A DNA stretch of 64,000 nt, taken from positions 46,001 through 110,000 of the forward strand of contig NW_024067746.1 of NCBI RefSeq assembly GCF_009389715.1, given 5' to 3'. The DNA comes from Phoenix dactylifera (taxonomy: Eukaryota; Streptophyta; Magnoliopsida; Arecales; Arecaceae). The position numbers and the translations under genes are program-made. Below the pieces are notes generated by a model, which ran no database searches, was not told the DNA's origin, and saw only the letters and a list, made by a program, of their open reading frames with translations. Each line of letters starts with the position of its first letter. Position 1 is the first letter of the stretch. Below, one piece after another: positions 1-10,361 of the stretch.

Positions 1-1031
1 TGTTTCTTTGTTTTGGAGGTCGTGGTCTTCTTGCTGCCGATGCCCTCCCCGCTACTATTTGTCTGAGCCTTTCATGCATGCACTCGAATCGTCATCGAGT
101 GTTTGCGAGGATATCAATTGATTTGTAAGCAAAACCAAATCGGAGAAGCATGGAGTAGAGAAAACCAAACCGGAGAAATATCAACAGGCCTATTTTTCTG
201 TAAAATTATATCATGAAGAAAGATCAGTATCCAAGAAGAATCTCCACAATTCCAAAGAAAATTTACTCACTGAAGAATTTCCCCCCAAGATGTTTCTTCA
301 TGATTCTGGTTACTTCAAAGCCATCGAAGTTAACTGTCTCTTCTCATGTCACTATTATTTTACATATATCATTAATAAAGCTTTTGTTCAAAAAACGTTT
401 AAGAAGATAAACTTGGATCTATTAATACTAATGTATTTCTATACTTTAACAAGATCTATAGCATGGTAAATCTCCTAGTAAGAATATAACTTTCCCAACT
501 TAATGCAAGATTTATTCTTCCTCAAGATAAAAAGAGGCATCATGTAATGATATTTCAAAAAGAATCTATTTATCAGTTAGACTTCACACTTCTTTTTTTT
601 AATACAGAGGGGAAAAAAAAGTGCAAAACTGAAGCTGACTTAGAGCCGGCTCAGTGCCAGAAGTGGAACTTAGGGCTGCTTGGGCCAGCTTCAGCCATGC
701 GTTGCGTACTTTAAGGACTAATGTCATCTTGATGAAGGGTGACTCGGGACGGTGATGGTTGGATCTAGGATCGAGCTAAGGAGGCGGATTGCACTTCCTG
801 ATTCAAGACATTTGGTACTTGACGAGAGATTGTATCTCCATTAAGAAAATATACGCATGGGAGATGAATGAAGCTGCAAATTAGATGGCCTCCTTTGCAG
901 CTGATCATTTTCATGGACTATCCTAGACTTCTGACGCACGTGTACTTAGAGCTTTTAGAGACATTCTATTTTTTGATTTTTTTATATGTATTCATATCAT
1001 AGTAGTATCACATTTCTATCTTTACCAAAAA

Positions 1032-1062
<31 letters not shown>

Positions 1063-1316
1063 AATAAAAAAAATATCCTGACTCAGCCTGAGCAAGAACT
1101 TGATCAAGTAACGGTTCCAGCTGTAAACGGCGGAGGCCGGCTTTGAAGTCATCGGTCACATCCACGGTCGGTCCCAACTGTATCTCCCAGCTATCCGTTG
1201 GAGTCCACAAAAACGTAGGGGCGGAGATGGCTTCAAGACCTCCCTCTCGCCTGCACTCAAAACAACCCAAAAAATAAATTGAAAAAAAAGAAAGAAAAAC
1301 TTTCCAAGCTCTAAAG
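1..1316. other. Upstream intergenic region
   Basis: No convincing gene is visible. Positions 230-410 carry a dispersed repeat described separately. Positions 1029-1066 are an AAAT microsatellite of about nine units. A minus-strand open frame across 1080-1260 has a protein-like composition but no recognised domain, and its predicted start lies antisense to the first exon of the downstream gene, so it is not called. The 5' UTR and promoter of the gene starting at 1317 should lie in the last few hundred bases, but no clear TATA box was identified. Confidence 0.5.
230..410. repeat. Dispersed repeat, copy 1
   Basis: This stretch resembles 62341-62545 in the same orientation. Both contain 'ccaaagaaaatttactca', then 'acttcaaagcca', then a block with 'cactattattttac' and 'tcattaataa', and end near 'aaaaaacgttta' or 'aaaaaatgttta'. 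The copies are diverged with several indels. No terminal repeats or coding sequence were recognised, so the class is unknown. Confidence 0.5.
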
Positions 1317-4300
1317 ATGCGGATCTCCAGCTCGTCCATTCCTAGGGTTCCATTACCTGTTACTTCTTCCCTTTCCAAGCAGGTAGTTTTGGTTTTTGAT
1401 CCATCTAATAATCTTGATGCTTTCAATGTAAGACTGAAAGCCTCCATTCCTTTGTTTCCGAAGATTCGGCGTTTTGGTGGGAAAAGACTTGCCCCAAGAA
1501 AGATGGCAACAAGCGTTCATTTGGTTGTGTTCTCCCTCTCCCGAGACAGCAGCAATCCGGTTGAACTGGACGTGAGGTTCCCTGCCGATTACTCCCAGCT
1601 TCTGGAGCAGGTACTCTTGCAGGCTAATTAATTTTGGTAATTTTTTGGCAAAAAATTATTAATTACTAGTTGTGAAAACAAGAGATCATATAGCCAGTTA
1701 ATGCTTTTGTAGACTCGGGAATGGGGAAGGCAGCATGATTTTTTTTTTCTTCTGTTCTCTCTTCATTTGGATTAGATGTCAACATGTGAGAAAAGTCTCT
1801 TTTATCATAATTAGCTGATCGGGGTTCTTTTTTTTTTTTTAGAAGTGGAAATATATAGGAAAATTTATGTTTTTAACTTAGATTGAATCATTAGATGTCA
1901 TTAGATCAAGGTAAAGATACCTTTAATTCATTATGCATTGGATAGAGATGTTAGAATTACCTCTTAAATATATTTGTTTATTTAATTTTTGAAGCAATTA
2001 CCATTTTAAATTCTTTCAGTACAAAATGGTCTATTTTGCTTCTTCTTTTAATCTATGTGATTGCAAACTATTTCGATAGGCTGGCCAATGTTAGAATATT
2101 ACTTAAACCACTCTGGCATCTGTCTATTCTAGCAGAAGCTTTAACCTTAAAAGAGGTTCTGTTTAGTGATCACAGGCAAAAGAAGCAACTGAATTGGCTC
2201 TGAAAGACAAGAAGCAGTTACTGGTGAGTGTGGCCTTATGAGTTTATTAACAAGGTGCCCTCAACTCTACAGCCATCATAGTTTTTGACATGATCATATA
2301 AAACAGGACATTGAGTTTCCTACTTCTGGCCTAGAATCCGTACCAGGTTCTTTCACTATCTTATCTTCCCTGTTTTTCTTTTTTTTTTCCCCTCAATAAA
2401 ATGTTCACCATTGCTATAAAACTGCATGCTTTACTGATTCATATCACATATGCATTAGGTGATGGTGAGGGAGGTATTGAAATGACAGAAAGCATGCAGC
2501 TTATCAGAGGATTTTGTGATCGCTTTATAGTTCCAGAGAAAGCTACACGGACAAGAGTTGTAAGTTTTCTGAGTTCTTCCCAAATATTTCGTGTTTGTGG
2601 TGTTCTTTACCTTTTATTTCTTTTCATTCATCTAAAAATTTGAGAACATTTTGTATGTGATGTATGAAAGCTTCCTGATGTTGCAGTAAGTGTAAAGATG
2701 AAATCAAGTTGTATACATGCTCATCTGCTTTCTTTTGGTACTAAAAGTTCATAATAGAATTCAGTACATTTTTAATCACTTCAATCAGCTCTGCCCGATA
2801 ATAGATATATAAATAATTCAGACAATTTTGAGAATGTAGTCCTTAGAATCCACTCTAACTAGACTAAATTGTTCTGTGACAAATCTGAAGCTTGGGGAAG
2901 GTGCTATCTTATGAAGAGTGCTGCATGCAAGCGTATGCAGCACCATCTGTGCCCATGAGAAACATGTCATGGCTTTCCATGTATGGAGGGGTCACCATGG
3001 TGCTCGCTTGCAGAACCATTTCCAAAATAGAATTTAAGAAGTCTGGATAGCCAATGCCCTTATGTGACCTTACCCAGAGTGAATGATGCACCTTAGAAGA
3101 TTTTGAACAAACAAGGATACATGTTAGCAGAGCACACTGCTAATTTTTCATTAGGATTGATTTAATTTTGCTATCCTGTATTTGTCTAACTGGATATTCT
3201 GCTTCTATGAGTTGCTATGGAAATACTCCACATCAAAGTTATGTGTTTCCCTTTTTTTTTTTTAGAGAAAAGAAGGTGTGAGATCCATTTGCTCCAGAAA
3301 GGACTTGAACCTGCAACCTTACGGTTAATACATATATCCTGTAACAAACTAAGCAACCCTGTGTACATGGTTTTAAAAGGACAGAGATTTGGGCAGGGAA
3401 ATGCACATACAGAGAGAAGAAATGTGGATGGATGGATATGTCTAACGGACAAGCATAACTAGGAAAGTTGGCTTTATATATTATAATGGGCGTCGGTTGT
3501 TATCTTTCTTTTTATCCAAAAACCTTCACATTGAGTAGGTATTCGAGGTTGTTCTTTTTCATCTTTTACATTTTACACTCTAGCTTTCTGTAGATTCCCT
3601 ACAGATGGAATAGGTGTGCAGATTTGAGATCAGCATGAATGAAATGGCTCTTGAGACTTGTTAGCATTCACTGAATGTGTTATCTTTTCCAAAATGTCTC
3701 CCACAAATATAGTATATCCACTTTACAATTATATATACACACTACACTTATAACTAAGGCACGTTCAATGATATATATTTGTATGTATGTACATATATTT
3801 ACCTATATATATAATGGGTAGGAAAATGGTTTTCTTTCTCTTGATTTTGACAAGCAATCATAATTCAGTGTGCATGTTTTTTCTTTCCATATGATGGACA
3901 GTTCTTCCCAGAAGCAAATGAAGTGGATTTTGCAAGACAATCTGTCTTTGGAGGAAGCTCACTCAGGCTTGATTATCTAACAAAACCATCATTATTTGAA
4001 GATTTTGGTTTTGTTTCCAAGGTTAAAATGGTAGATCGTGTGAAACCGGAAGATGAAATATTCTTAGTTGCTTATCCCTATTTTAATGTCAATGGTAGTT
4101 CTTAAGATCCCTCCCACTTACTGACTTCTGTGTTCAGTTTTGTTAGTTAACAGTGTATGGATTCCTCGTCTCACAGAAATGCTTGTGGTGGAAGAGCTTT
4201 ACAAAGAAGCAGTCGTAAATACTGATAGAAAGCTAATCATATTCAATGGAGAGTTGGATAGGATAAGAAGTGGATGTATCCTCTGAGAATATGATGGTTA

Positions 4301-5119
4301 ATATTATACTTAACCTGCCTATGGTGCCACATGTTTACATAATTTATGAGCTCAAAACCATCCTTTCCAATTCAGAAAGTTAATAATGAACTTGAATATT
4401 GATCTCATCGCTTAAAAAGCTACATTTTCCAAATTGGCCCCATGAGGCCATGAGACACAAAGCACCAATAGAATTCAAGTACATGAACTTTATTTTCTTG
4501 ATGAAATCTGCTCATAATTATGCCATGATGGACCTTAATTACTCAAGATTATCCACCATTATTCTATCCCAAGCTAGCAGCACTTGCCAAAACCTTCCTT
4601 CCCAAGTTGGAGACGGTATATTATGTTCACAACTTCAAAGGGCGCAATGGAGGAACCCTGTTCAGGTCTGAACCTCTTCTTCTCGAATTACTCATAGAAT
4701 GGAAAGAAAAAGGCTTCTGGTCCATCAGTCTTAAGAAAATAGTATGTCTTTTTTGGTATTGTAATTGTATCAAAACTGTATTCCAGTCCAAATTTGCATA
4801 TTCAGCGCTACCAAATTCCTGTTAGTCATGACTATAATAAGTGAAAGCATGTAATAATTCTTTCATGAAAAACAAAAAATTAGAACATTGGCCTTCTTTT
4901 CTCCAAGTCATGGCAAATTGCTTAAAGAACCATATGCTTATGTAAAATCTTGATGTTTTGGTCCATATAAATACTACTAACCACTTAAATTGTTGCAGGT
5001 CATATCCTGGTCCCTGGATGGTATTGAGAAAAATTGGTGGTAGGTATATCTGTTTGCATCAGCAGGAAGAAATGCCATCACTGAAGGAAGTCGCCCTCAA
5101 CATTCTTCCATCAGCTTGA
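1317..5119 (+). CDS. LPA3: LPA3-like chloroplast protein, DUF1995 family (8 exons)
   Basis: Eight exons join in frame to a 337-residue protein: 1317-1610, 2176-2223, 2307-2346, 2459-2559, 3902-4094, 4177-4275, 4548-4665 and 4999-5119. All introns are GT-AG; the third donor (gttctt) is weak. The first about 60 residues are rich in Ser and basic residues with few acids, as in a chloroplast transit peptide. The body matches DUF1995 proteins: 'FCDRFIVPEKATRTR', 'FFPEANEVDFARQSVFGG', 'EDEIFLVAYPYFNVNEM', 'RKLIIFNGELDRIRSGYY', then 'YVHNFKGRNGGTLFR' and 'SYPGPWMVLRKIGG'. LPA3 of Arabidopsis is known to assist assembly of photosystem II (the CP43 subunit) at the thylakoid; that role is transferred here by similarity. 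The start at 1317 was chosen because it gives the transit peptide and continues in frame into exon 2. There is no frameshift or stop, so the gene looks functional. A second DUF1995 paralogue exists in plants, so the exact orthologue is not certain. Confidence 0.85.
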
Positions 5120-5810
5120 TCCATGAGATGTGAACTGAATTTAAGGGTACAATAATCGTATGTAGAATAAGGGATCTGAGATTTTTCTTATGGCAATATG
5201 CTTAATAGTAGATTGCATGTTAAACTTTTCATGCCTTCAGCATCTTGGTTCCATTCTCATAAAGACAGATGCATGATCTTTTTTCACTAAGGGATACCAT
5301 CAGATCATGTGGGTGATTATGTAATGACCAGATTGTTCTTTTATCACTTGGTGAAATGAAACAGGTTGGACCAGCCACTTTTCTGATCAAAGAAACAAAA
5401 TGATAAAGATTATTTGTTATCATTTATGTAGCCCAACTTCTTTACAGATCAATCAATCATATATTGAGGCGATGACAAGGGAACAGTAGACAATATTTCA
5501 TTCATGATCTAATTTTCATTACTTTGGATCCCAAAAGGTTTTTTATTTGTTTTTGGGAAAAAAATTGTAAATGCCTTATAAGTTGGTTGGATTTGTTTAT
5601 AACTTAGCTTCCTAGGTTAGCAAGTTCTTATATTAGTGAGTCAAATTTTTAGGGTTTTCAACATGTTAATTCCCTTTTTTTAACCCAATCCCAAGACTGG
5701 TCCTTTTTATTTTCTAAAATAACGTCTAGCACCTAATTTTTGGTATTTTGATTGCTTTTTCCATAATTTTGAATAATTTTACTGAGCATAATGCTTTGAA
5801 TCAATTTTTC
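5120..5810. other. 3' UTR and intergenic DNA
   Basis: AT-rich sequence after the LPA3-like stop codon. The early part should contain the 3' UTR, but no poly(A) signal was fixed with confidence. I see no gene or repeat structure here. Confidence 0.5.
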
Positions 5811-6355
5811 TGATAGGTCCCAATAATGGCAAAGAGGAAAAGAACGATGGAAATGAAAGGTTTGATTAGAAGCCTTTCTTCAGATGAGAGAAAATCCATG
5901 CACGAATACTCTCCTTCGGGTGAGAGTGAACCCAATACACCAACTGCTATTTTCACACCCTTTTCCTCCCTCGTTAACTAACTGGTGAAGGAAAAGACTG
6001 TCACGTCGGCGTTTGCTTCCCACATCCTCATGTTGTGCATGTACAACATGTCTTTCGTTCCCACTATGATTGTATTCCGCTTTTTTTAATAACTGACGTT
6101 CGGATAGATCGGTTGTCACTTCGAAAAACCGCCTCCCGCTTCCTACTTCGAAGCTCCCCCATGCATGGCTACCACTCCTCTGTCTTCGCAATGGAACCAT
6201 CAACGGGTGAGCAATTCTTCCTCGCGGTTTACTCCTCCACGTACTCTCCACCCATGTGGCGTTGTATCTTCGTAAGGGACATGAGTGAAGGCCCCTAGAT
6301 AATGGGGGTTCGATCTTCGAATCCGTTTGGGTCGGGGTCACCCCGTGCACCCATC
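5811..6355 (-). repeat. 3' LTR of the gag-only element (left copy)
   Basis: 545-bp LTR, tg...ca on the minus strand, collinear with 7360-7949 but shorter because of indels. It contains the motif 'gaatactctccttcgggtga' also seen in the other copy. Confidence 0.8.
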
Positions 6356-6356
6356 A

Positions 6357-7345
6357 TCCCTCCCCCCTTCAACCTGAACTTTGTCCTCAAGGTTTGCTCG
6401 GGGGTACTACACCTTCCACATCCTCCACACGATCTGCTTCTATCAGATAGGCTTGTAGAGTCGGCACCGATGCCCCGGAGTGAACTTCTCGTTGCATTTG
6501 AACCAGAGTCCTCGTTTCCGTCGTTGCTGCATATCCTCCTATGATATGTGTCGGATCGGTGCTGGAGCAGGAAGCTGAGATGTAGCAGTAGATGGGTTCA
6601 GAAGTCCACCGCTATGGGTTGCTTTTCACTTTTGCTCCAGCCTCTCCTCCCATATTTGAGCAATCGTAATTGCTTCTCGCAGGAAATGGGGTCATCTCAT
6701 GCGTACCTCCTTCGTGATCTCTTTCTTGAGTCCTCCGACGAAAGTGCCAAGGAGCGCCTCCTATGATCAGCCCCGGACTCGATTAGCCAACTTCTCAAAC
6801 TCCTATTGACACTCCCTCACCGAGCTTTGTTGCTGAACACGGGAGAGCTTTTCATTGAAGTTCACGTATTCATTGGGGCCGAACCGGTCTAACAATTCTT
6901 GCTCGAACACCCTCCAAGTAATGGTGCTCCTTCATCGTGGTATGTTCGTCGTAACCACTGCCACCAGTGGTTGGCTTCCTCATCCAGATAGAATGAGGTG
7001 GTGGTTATCCATCAGTTGGCTGGGACTCTTTGGCCTTCGAAATACTGCTCAACACGATCCAGCCAAACAATGGGATTATCCCCGGTGAACCATGGGAAGT
7101 CCATTCTTGGACGACGTTGGCCCCCCACAAACTCCTCCATTCGCCCAAGTCCTACCCCCTGGTGAAGTTGGTAGTGGTGACGGCTGCCCGAACGACGGTT
7201 GTGGCTGCACTGTCATCTGGAGATTTTGGACAGCCTCCAAGACCTCTGTGATCCGCCCATCCACCTGTTCCTCCAAGCCACGCAACTCCTCTTGTAGGGT
7301 GCTTAGCTCGGCTTCTGTCCGCTCGATTTCTCCTTGCTCGTCATG
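6357..7345 (-). pseudogene. Broken gypsy gag with pol remnants
   Basis: Fragments in different minus-strand frames spell a Ty3/gypsy gag: an N-terminal coiled-coil-like stretch 'ELSTLQEELRGLEEQ', then 'NPIVWLDRVEQYFEGQ', 'EANHWWQWLRR', 'FEQELLDRFGPNEYVNFNE' and 'EFEKLANRVRG'. Further on, 'RGLWFKCNEKFTPGHRC' resembles the zinc-binding region after gag. Next to the 3' LTR, 'NLEDKVQVEGG' is the usual end of a gypsy polyprotein. At least two stop codons and several frameshifts interrupt it, and the whole enzymatic part of pol is deleted between the last two motifs. Confidence 0.75.
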
Positions 7346-7357
7346 GCTCTGATACCA
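7346..7357 (-). promoter_or_regulatory. Primer-binding site, initiator tRNA-Met type
   Basis: On the minus strand the bases read TGGTATCAGAGC, the standard primer-binding site complementary to the 3' end of initiator tRNA-Met, two bases after the LTR end. It fixes the element's orientation as minus. Confidence 0.85.
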
Positions 7358-7359
7358 GA

Positions 7360-7949
7360 TGATAGATCGCAGCAGTGGCAAAGAGGAAAAGAACGATGAG
7401 AATGAAAGGTTTGATTAGAAGCCTCTCTTCGGGTGAGAGAAAACCCATGCACGAATACTCTCCTTCGGGTGAGAGTGAACCTAATATGCCAACTACTATT
7501 CTCACACCCTCTTTCCTCCTCATTCTCTCATTTATGGCCCCCTTGATAACTGACTGGCGAAGGAAAAGGCTGTCACATCGGCGTTTGCTTCCCATGTCCT
7601 CATGTTGTGCATGTACAACATGGCTTTCGTTCCCACTATGACTATATTCCGTTTCCTCTTAATAACTAACGTTCGGAAAGGTTGGCTGTCACTTCGGAAA
7701 ATCGCCTTCCACTTCCTACGTCGAAGCTCCCCCATGCATGGCTACCGCTCTCCTGTTTTTGCAATGGAACCATCAATGGGCAAGCAATTCTTCCTCCCAC
7801 TTCCATCTTTCTTATGGTTTACTCCTCCACGTACTCCCCTCCCATGTGGCACTGTATCTTCGTGAGGGACATGAGTGAAGGCTCCCAGATAACGGGGGTT
7901 CGGTCTTCGAATCCTTTTGGGTCGGGGACATCGCCCCATGCACCCATCA
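7360..7949 (-). repeat. 5' LTR of the gag-only element (right copy)
   Basis: 590-bp LTR, collinear with 5811-6355. On the minus strand it begins tgatgggtgc and ends ctatca just before the primer-binding site. Confidence 0.8.
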
Positions 7950-8355
7950 TTTACATGCACCCTTTTCTCTTTAGAATATTAATTTCAGTTTTTTTACCAT
8001 GGAGAAACCAACTTAGGATGGTCATGAGATGTATAATTTTCTTTTCGGAATCTTAATTTCAAGTTACAAAATGCACAACTTGATATGGTTGTGAAACGGA
8101 TTGCTTGTGTAGTTATCATCTTGTATGAAAGAATTGAGGATAATTTATGGCAATCCATGACAATTTGATCCGGAAATCACCTATAATGCACTTAATTTTA
8201 GGACATAGTAAGCATTAAAAGTTCTAATCTTTAATCTACCATCAACTAGATGACAAGGTTCAACTTGACAAACTTTAATAGTTATTAGAAAACATGTTGC
8301 CATGCTTGAATCACCTTAATAATTCATAGAATAGAACATATTATAATGTTACAAC
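7950..8355. other. Intergenic DNA
   Basis: AT-rich sequence between two retroelements. No gene or repeat recognised. Its last five bases (acaac) are the left target duplication of the TRIM element. Confidence 0.5.
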
Positions 8356-8794
8356 TGTGAGGACCCGTGCGGGTGTGTGTTTAGTCCCACATCGGTTATT
8401 TGCTGGGTAGATCTTGGGTACTTATACAGGATTAAGGAACCGAAATAATACTTTTCGGCTAGCCATTTTGGGTAAGATCCTGGGTTGTTACAAATAGTAT
8501 CAAAGCGGACCCGATCCATAACCTATGTGGACTAGAGGACACTGCAGCACGGATCCATTGAGGCTGACCATGGGCCAATTGTAGTATTTGTGATTAGATT
8601 TGAATGGATTTGAATCCTTAGCCTGACGAGGACGTCAGGGCTTGAACGGAAGGAGTATATGAGGATCCGTGCGGGCGTGTGTTTAGTTCCACATCGGTTA
8701 TTCGCTAGGTAGATCTTGGGTATTTATACAGGATTAAGGAACCCAAATAATACCTTCTGGCTAGCCATTTTGGGTGAGGTCCTGGGTTGTTACA
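8356..8794 (+). mobile_element. TRIM element (miniature LTR retrotransposon)
   Basis: Two 137-bp LTRs (8356-8492 and 8658-8794) flank 165 bp of non-coding internal sequence. The LTRs share 'cccacatcggttatt' or its one-base variants and end in ttgttaca. A perfect 5-bp target duplication, acaac, lies at 8351-8355 and 8795-8799. Just inside the left LTR, 'tagtatcaaagc' is an initiator tRNA-Met primer site with mismatches, and 'gaacggaaggag' before the right LTR is the polypurine tract. It has no coding capacity and depends on proteins made elsewhere. No 5S rRNA-like segment is present, so it is not a Cassandra element. Confidence 0.93.
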
Positions 8795-8854
8795 ACAACG
8801 CACCCTCATAGAATAGCACACTATAGCCTAAATAATAAAATTGTTGATTAATAC

Positions 8855-8946
8855 CGTAATAGCATCAGCCAACCAAGGAATGTGACCCAGCATCTTACAG
8901 GCCTCATTCTTCTTTGACCCAGAAAGACCAGCGCCAGCAGGCATTA
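8855..8946 (-). other. Orphan exon-like segment
   Basis: On the minus strand 92 bases lie between an acceptor-like 'caag' and a donor-like 'ACG|gtatta' and read through as MPAGAGLSGSKKNEACKMLG followed by HIPWLADAIT. The composition and flanking splice-like signals look like a real exon or a piece of one. I do not recognise the family. No matching exon is visible nearby; the RING-H2 locus upstream on the same strand has its own stop codon. It could be a relic of a lost gene or a chance open frame. Confidence 0.3.
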
Positions 8947-9165
8947 CTTGTCCAATATATAGAGATTAGTACAGCTATCCTAGAAATCAGTCTCTCCAAC
9001 TTTACTCAAATTATATATATATATATATGATATCATCTGAAAGTTTACAAAAGCCAATGATGGTAAGAATCTATTGATTATATATTGTGTCTTTGCTATT
9101 CATCACAAAAGAATGATACACCCCAAATACACCACCTAATCTAACATTGGAGCAAACATCAAACC

Positions 9166-9850
9166 CTATGCTATCACACCTTCTCCAACGACCGTCGACA
9201 ATGCATAGCGACATAGCGGGCAGACGTTGCTTCGTTCCAGCCACTTGGTCACACAGGAGTGGTGAAACTTGTGGTAACACGGCATTACAGTCAGCTCGTC
9301 TCCGATCTCAAAGTCCTCCAAGCAAACAGCGCATGCCGACCCATCCTTTCCGTCCCCTTGATACCTCTTGGTCTCCAAAGCCTCGATCGAAGACTCGGAT
9401 GCCGGCACGGTACCGAACTCCCCTCCGGTACTCGGCACCTCCTCGAAAGAAAGTATCAACCCTTCGTGGATCACCGGCTCAGAGAACGAGATATTAAGGT
9501 TGACGACAATCAAGAGCCTACTACAGCCTTGAAGAAGCATGGCATTTGCGGCATGAAGGTGTAGGAGGATATCTGGCCGTCCAGAAGTCGATGTCGCTGC
9601 GATGGGAATGGCCGATATGCGAGAGCATGTGGTTGACTTGGAGCCGACGGTGTCGGTGGGGCAAGAGGCCAGAGAGGGGAAGGAGGAAGCCAAGAACGTT
9701 GACGATGCGGCCCGGCTGGGGGATGCAGGACCTTGAGACGAGGAGTTCGACTTCCACCATGGTCTCTACTATGGGGTGGCCTCCCGCTTCGAAGAAGGCC
9801 TTGAGCTGCAACGATGTGTTGCAGCGGACAAAGTTCAACCGTGGATCCAT
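9166..9850 (-). pseudogene. RING-H2 E3 ligase-like gene, frameshifted, promoter displaced
   Basis: The C-terminal frame (9166-9693) contains a perfect RING-H2 domain, C-x2-C-x14-C-x-H-x2-H-x2-C-x10-C-x2-C, at about 9211-9333. Proteins with this domain normally recruit E2 enzymes and ubiquitinate targets. The likely start codon is at 9850, giving MDPRLNFVRCNTSLQLKAFF, but that frame stops near 9520 without reaching the RING. The two frames overlap, and 'SDIDFWT' (N-terminal frame) and '[14 protein letters not shown]' (RING frame) look like neighbouring parts of one protein, so at least one indel separates them near 9530-9590. The reading frame thus appears broken unless the base calls are wrong. 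Only 60 bases upstream of the ATG, host sequence ends at the copia insertion, and its probable TATA box is at 47554-47561. Both faults predict a silent gene. The exact E3 subfamily is not identified. Confidence 0.7.
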
Positions 9851-9910
9851 GGCTGCCACGAAGAGAGAAATAGAGAGATTGTAGCAGAGGAGAGCTTGAA
9901 GACATATGGG

Positions 9911-9915
9911 TGAAG
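9911..9915. repeat. Left target-site duplication of the 37.6-kb block (tgaag)
   Basis: The five bases tgaag stand directly before the LTR start at 9916. The same five bases stand directly after the last LTR at 47533-47537. Confidence 0.85.
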
Positions 9916-10159
9916 TGTTGGAATTTGAATGAATTTTGAAAAGTTTTAAAGAGGTGTAAATAAAAAGATTCGTAACCCCCAAATTTTTAAAAGAGTTGTT
10001 ATAACCTTTAAGTATTTCAAATTCCATTTGGAAGTTTCAAAACTTCCCATTATCTTTCATTATGGCCTTAATGAGGCCATAAGTATTCAACCGTTATGGT
10101 TGGATTACACAAGGCCTATAAAGGAGCCATTCCTTGCATCTAACAAAAATATATACAAG
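9916..10159 (+). repeat. Truncated copia LTR (first 244 bp)
   Basis: It matches the first 244 bp of LTR-A, B and C, from 'tgttggaatttgaatg' to 'atatacaag'. It then breaks into GC-rich host-like sequence. Its outer end is precise and carries the target duplication, so this is the original left edge of the insertion. Confidence 0.9.
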
Positions 10160-10361
10160 TAGGGCTGGAAGTGGGCTCGGGCCGGCCCGAAGCCCATCGG
10201 GTCGGGCCGCCTGCGGGCCGGGCTATGGGCTCGACCCAATGAATTTCGGGCCGGGCTCGGGTTTCCCATTGGCCCGGCCCGGGCCAAGCCCGAGCCCAAT
10301 GCCAGCCCGAAATTGACCACGGTCCACGGTCCGAATTGGGGATTTTGTTATACCGAGTCCC
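10160..10361. other. GC-rich segment upstream of the PPR fragment
   Basis: It starts 'tagggctggaagtgggctcg' and is packed with variants of 'gggccgggc' and their complements, a pattern common at the ends of plant hAT-type elements and other dispersed repeats. No matching right terminus was found. The last bases before 10362 may be the 5' leader of the PPR gene. Confidence 0.4.

Larger units (their letters stand above)
5811..7949 (-). mobile_element. Gag-only Ty3/gypsy LTR element, degenerate
   Basis: Two similar direct repeats (5811-6355 and 7360-7949) flank about 1 kb of internal sequence. Read on the minus strand, both repeats begin tgatgggtgc and end in ca. A primer-binding site complementary to initiator tRNA-Met lies at 7346-7357, two bases inside the right repeat, and a purine-rich tract (gaaggggggaggga) precedes the left repeat. 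The flanking five bases are ttttc (5806-5810) and tttac (7950-7954), a target duplication with one mismatch. The internal part holds broken gag, a short CCHC-like piece and the extreme C-terminal tail of pol; protease, RT, RNase H and integrase are gone. The layout resembles the non-autonomous TR-GAG type of element known in plants. Confidence 0.85.

Noticed and set aside
1022..1447. 141-residue minus-strand open frame overlapping LPA3-like exon 1
   Set aside because: It mixes microsatellite translation with antisense of a real exon and shows no known domain.
6035..6298. Open frames within the LTRs of the gag-only element
   Set aside because: No domain, and the same sequence recurs in the other LTR with different frames.
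8356..8794. Possible Cassandra element
   Set aside because: The LTR lacks the 5S rRNA-like segment that defines Cassandra.
9521..10027. 168-residue minus-strand frame starting in the copia LTR
   Set aside because: Its first third is antisense LTR sequence, repeated at 11353-11748 and 46831-47052; only the part from 9850 is host gene.
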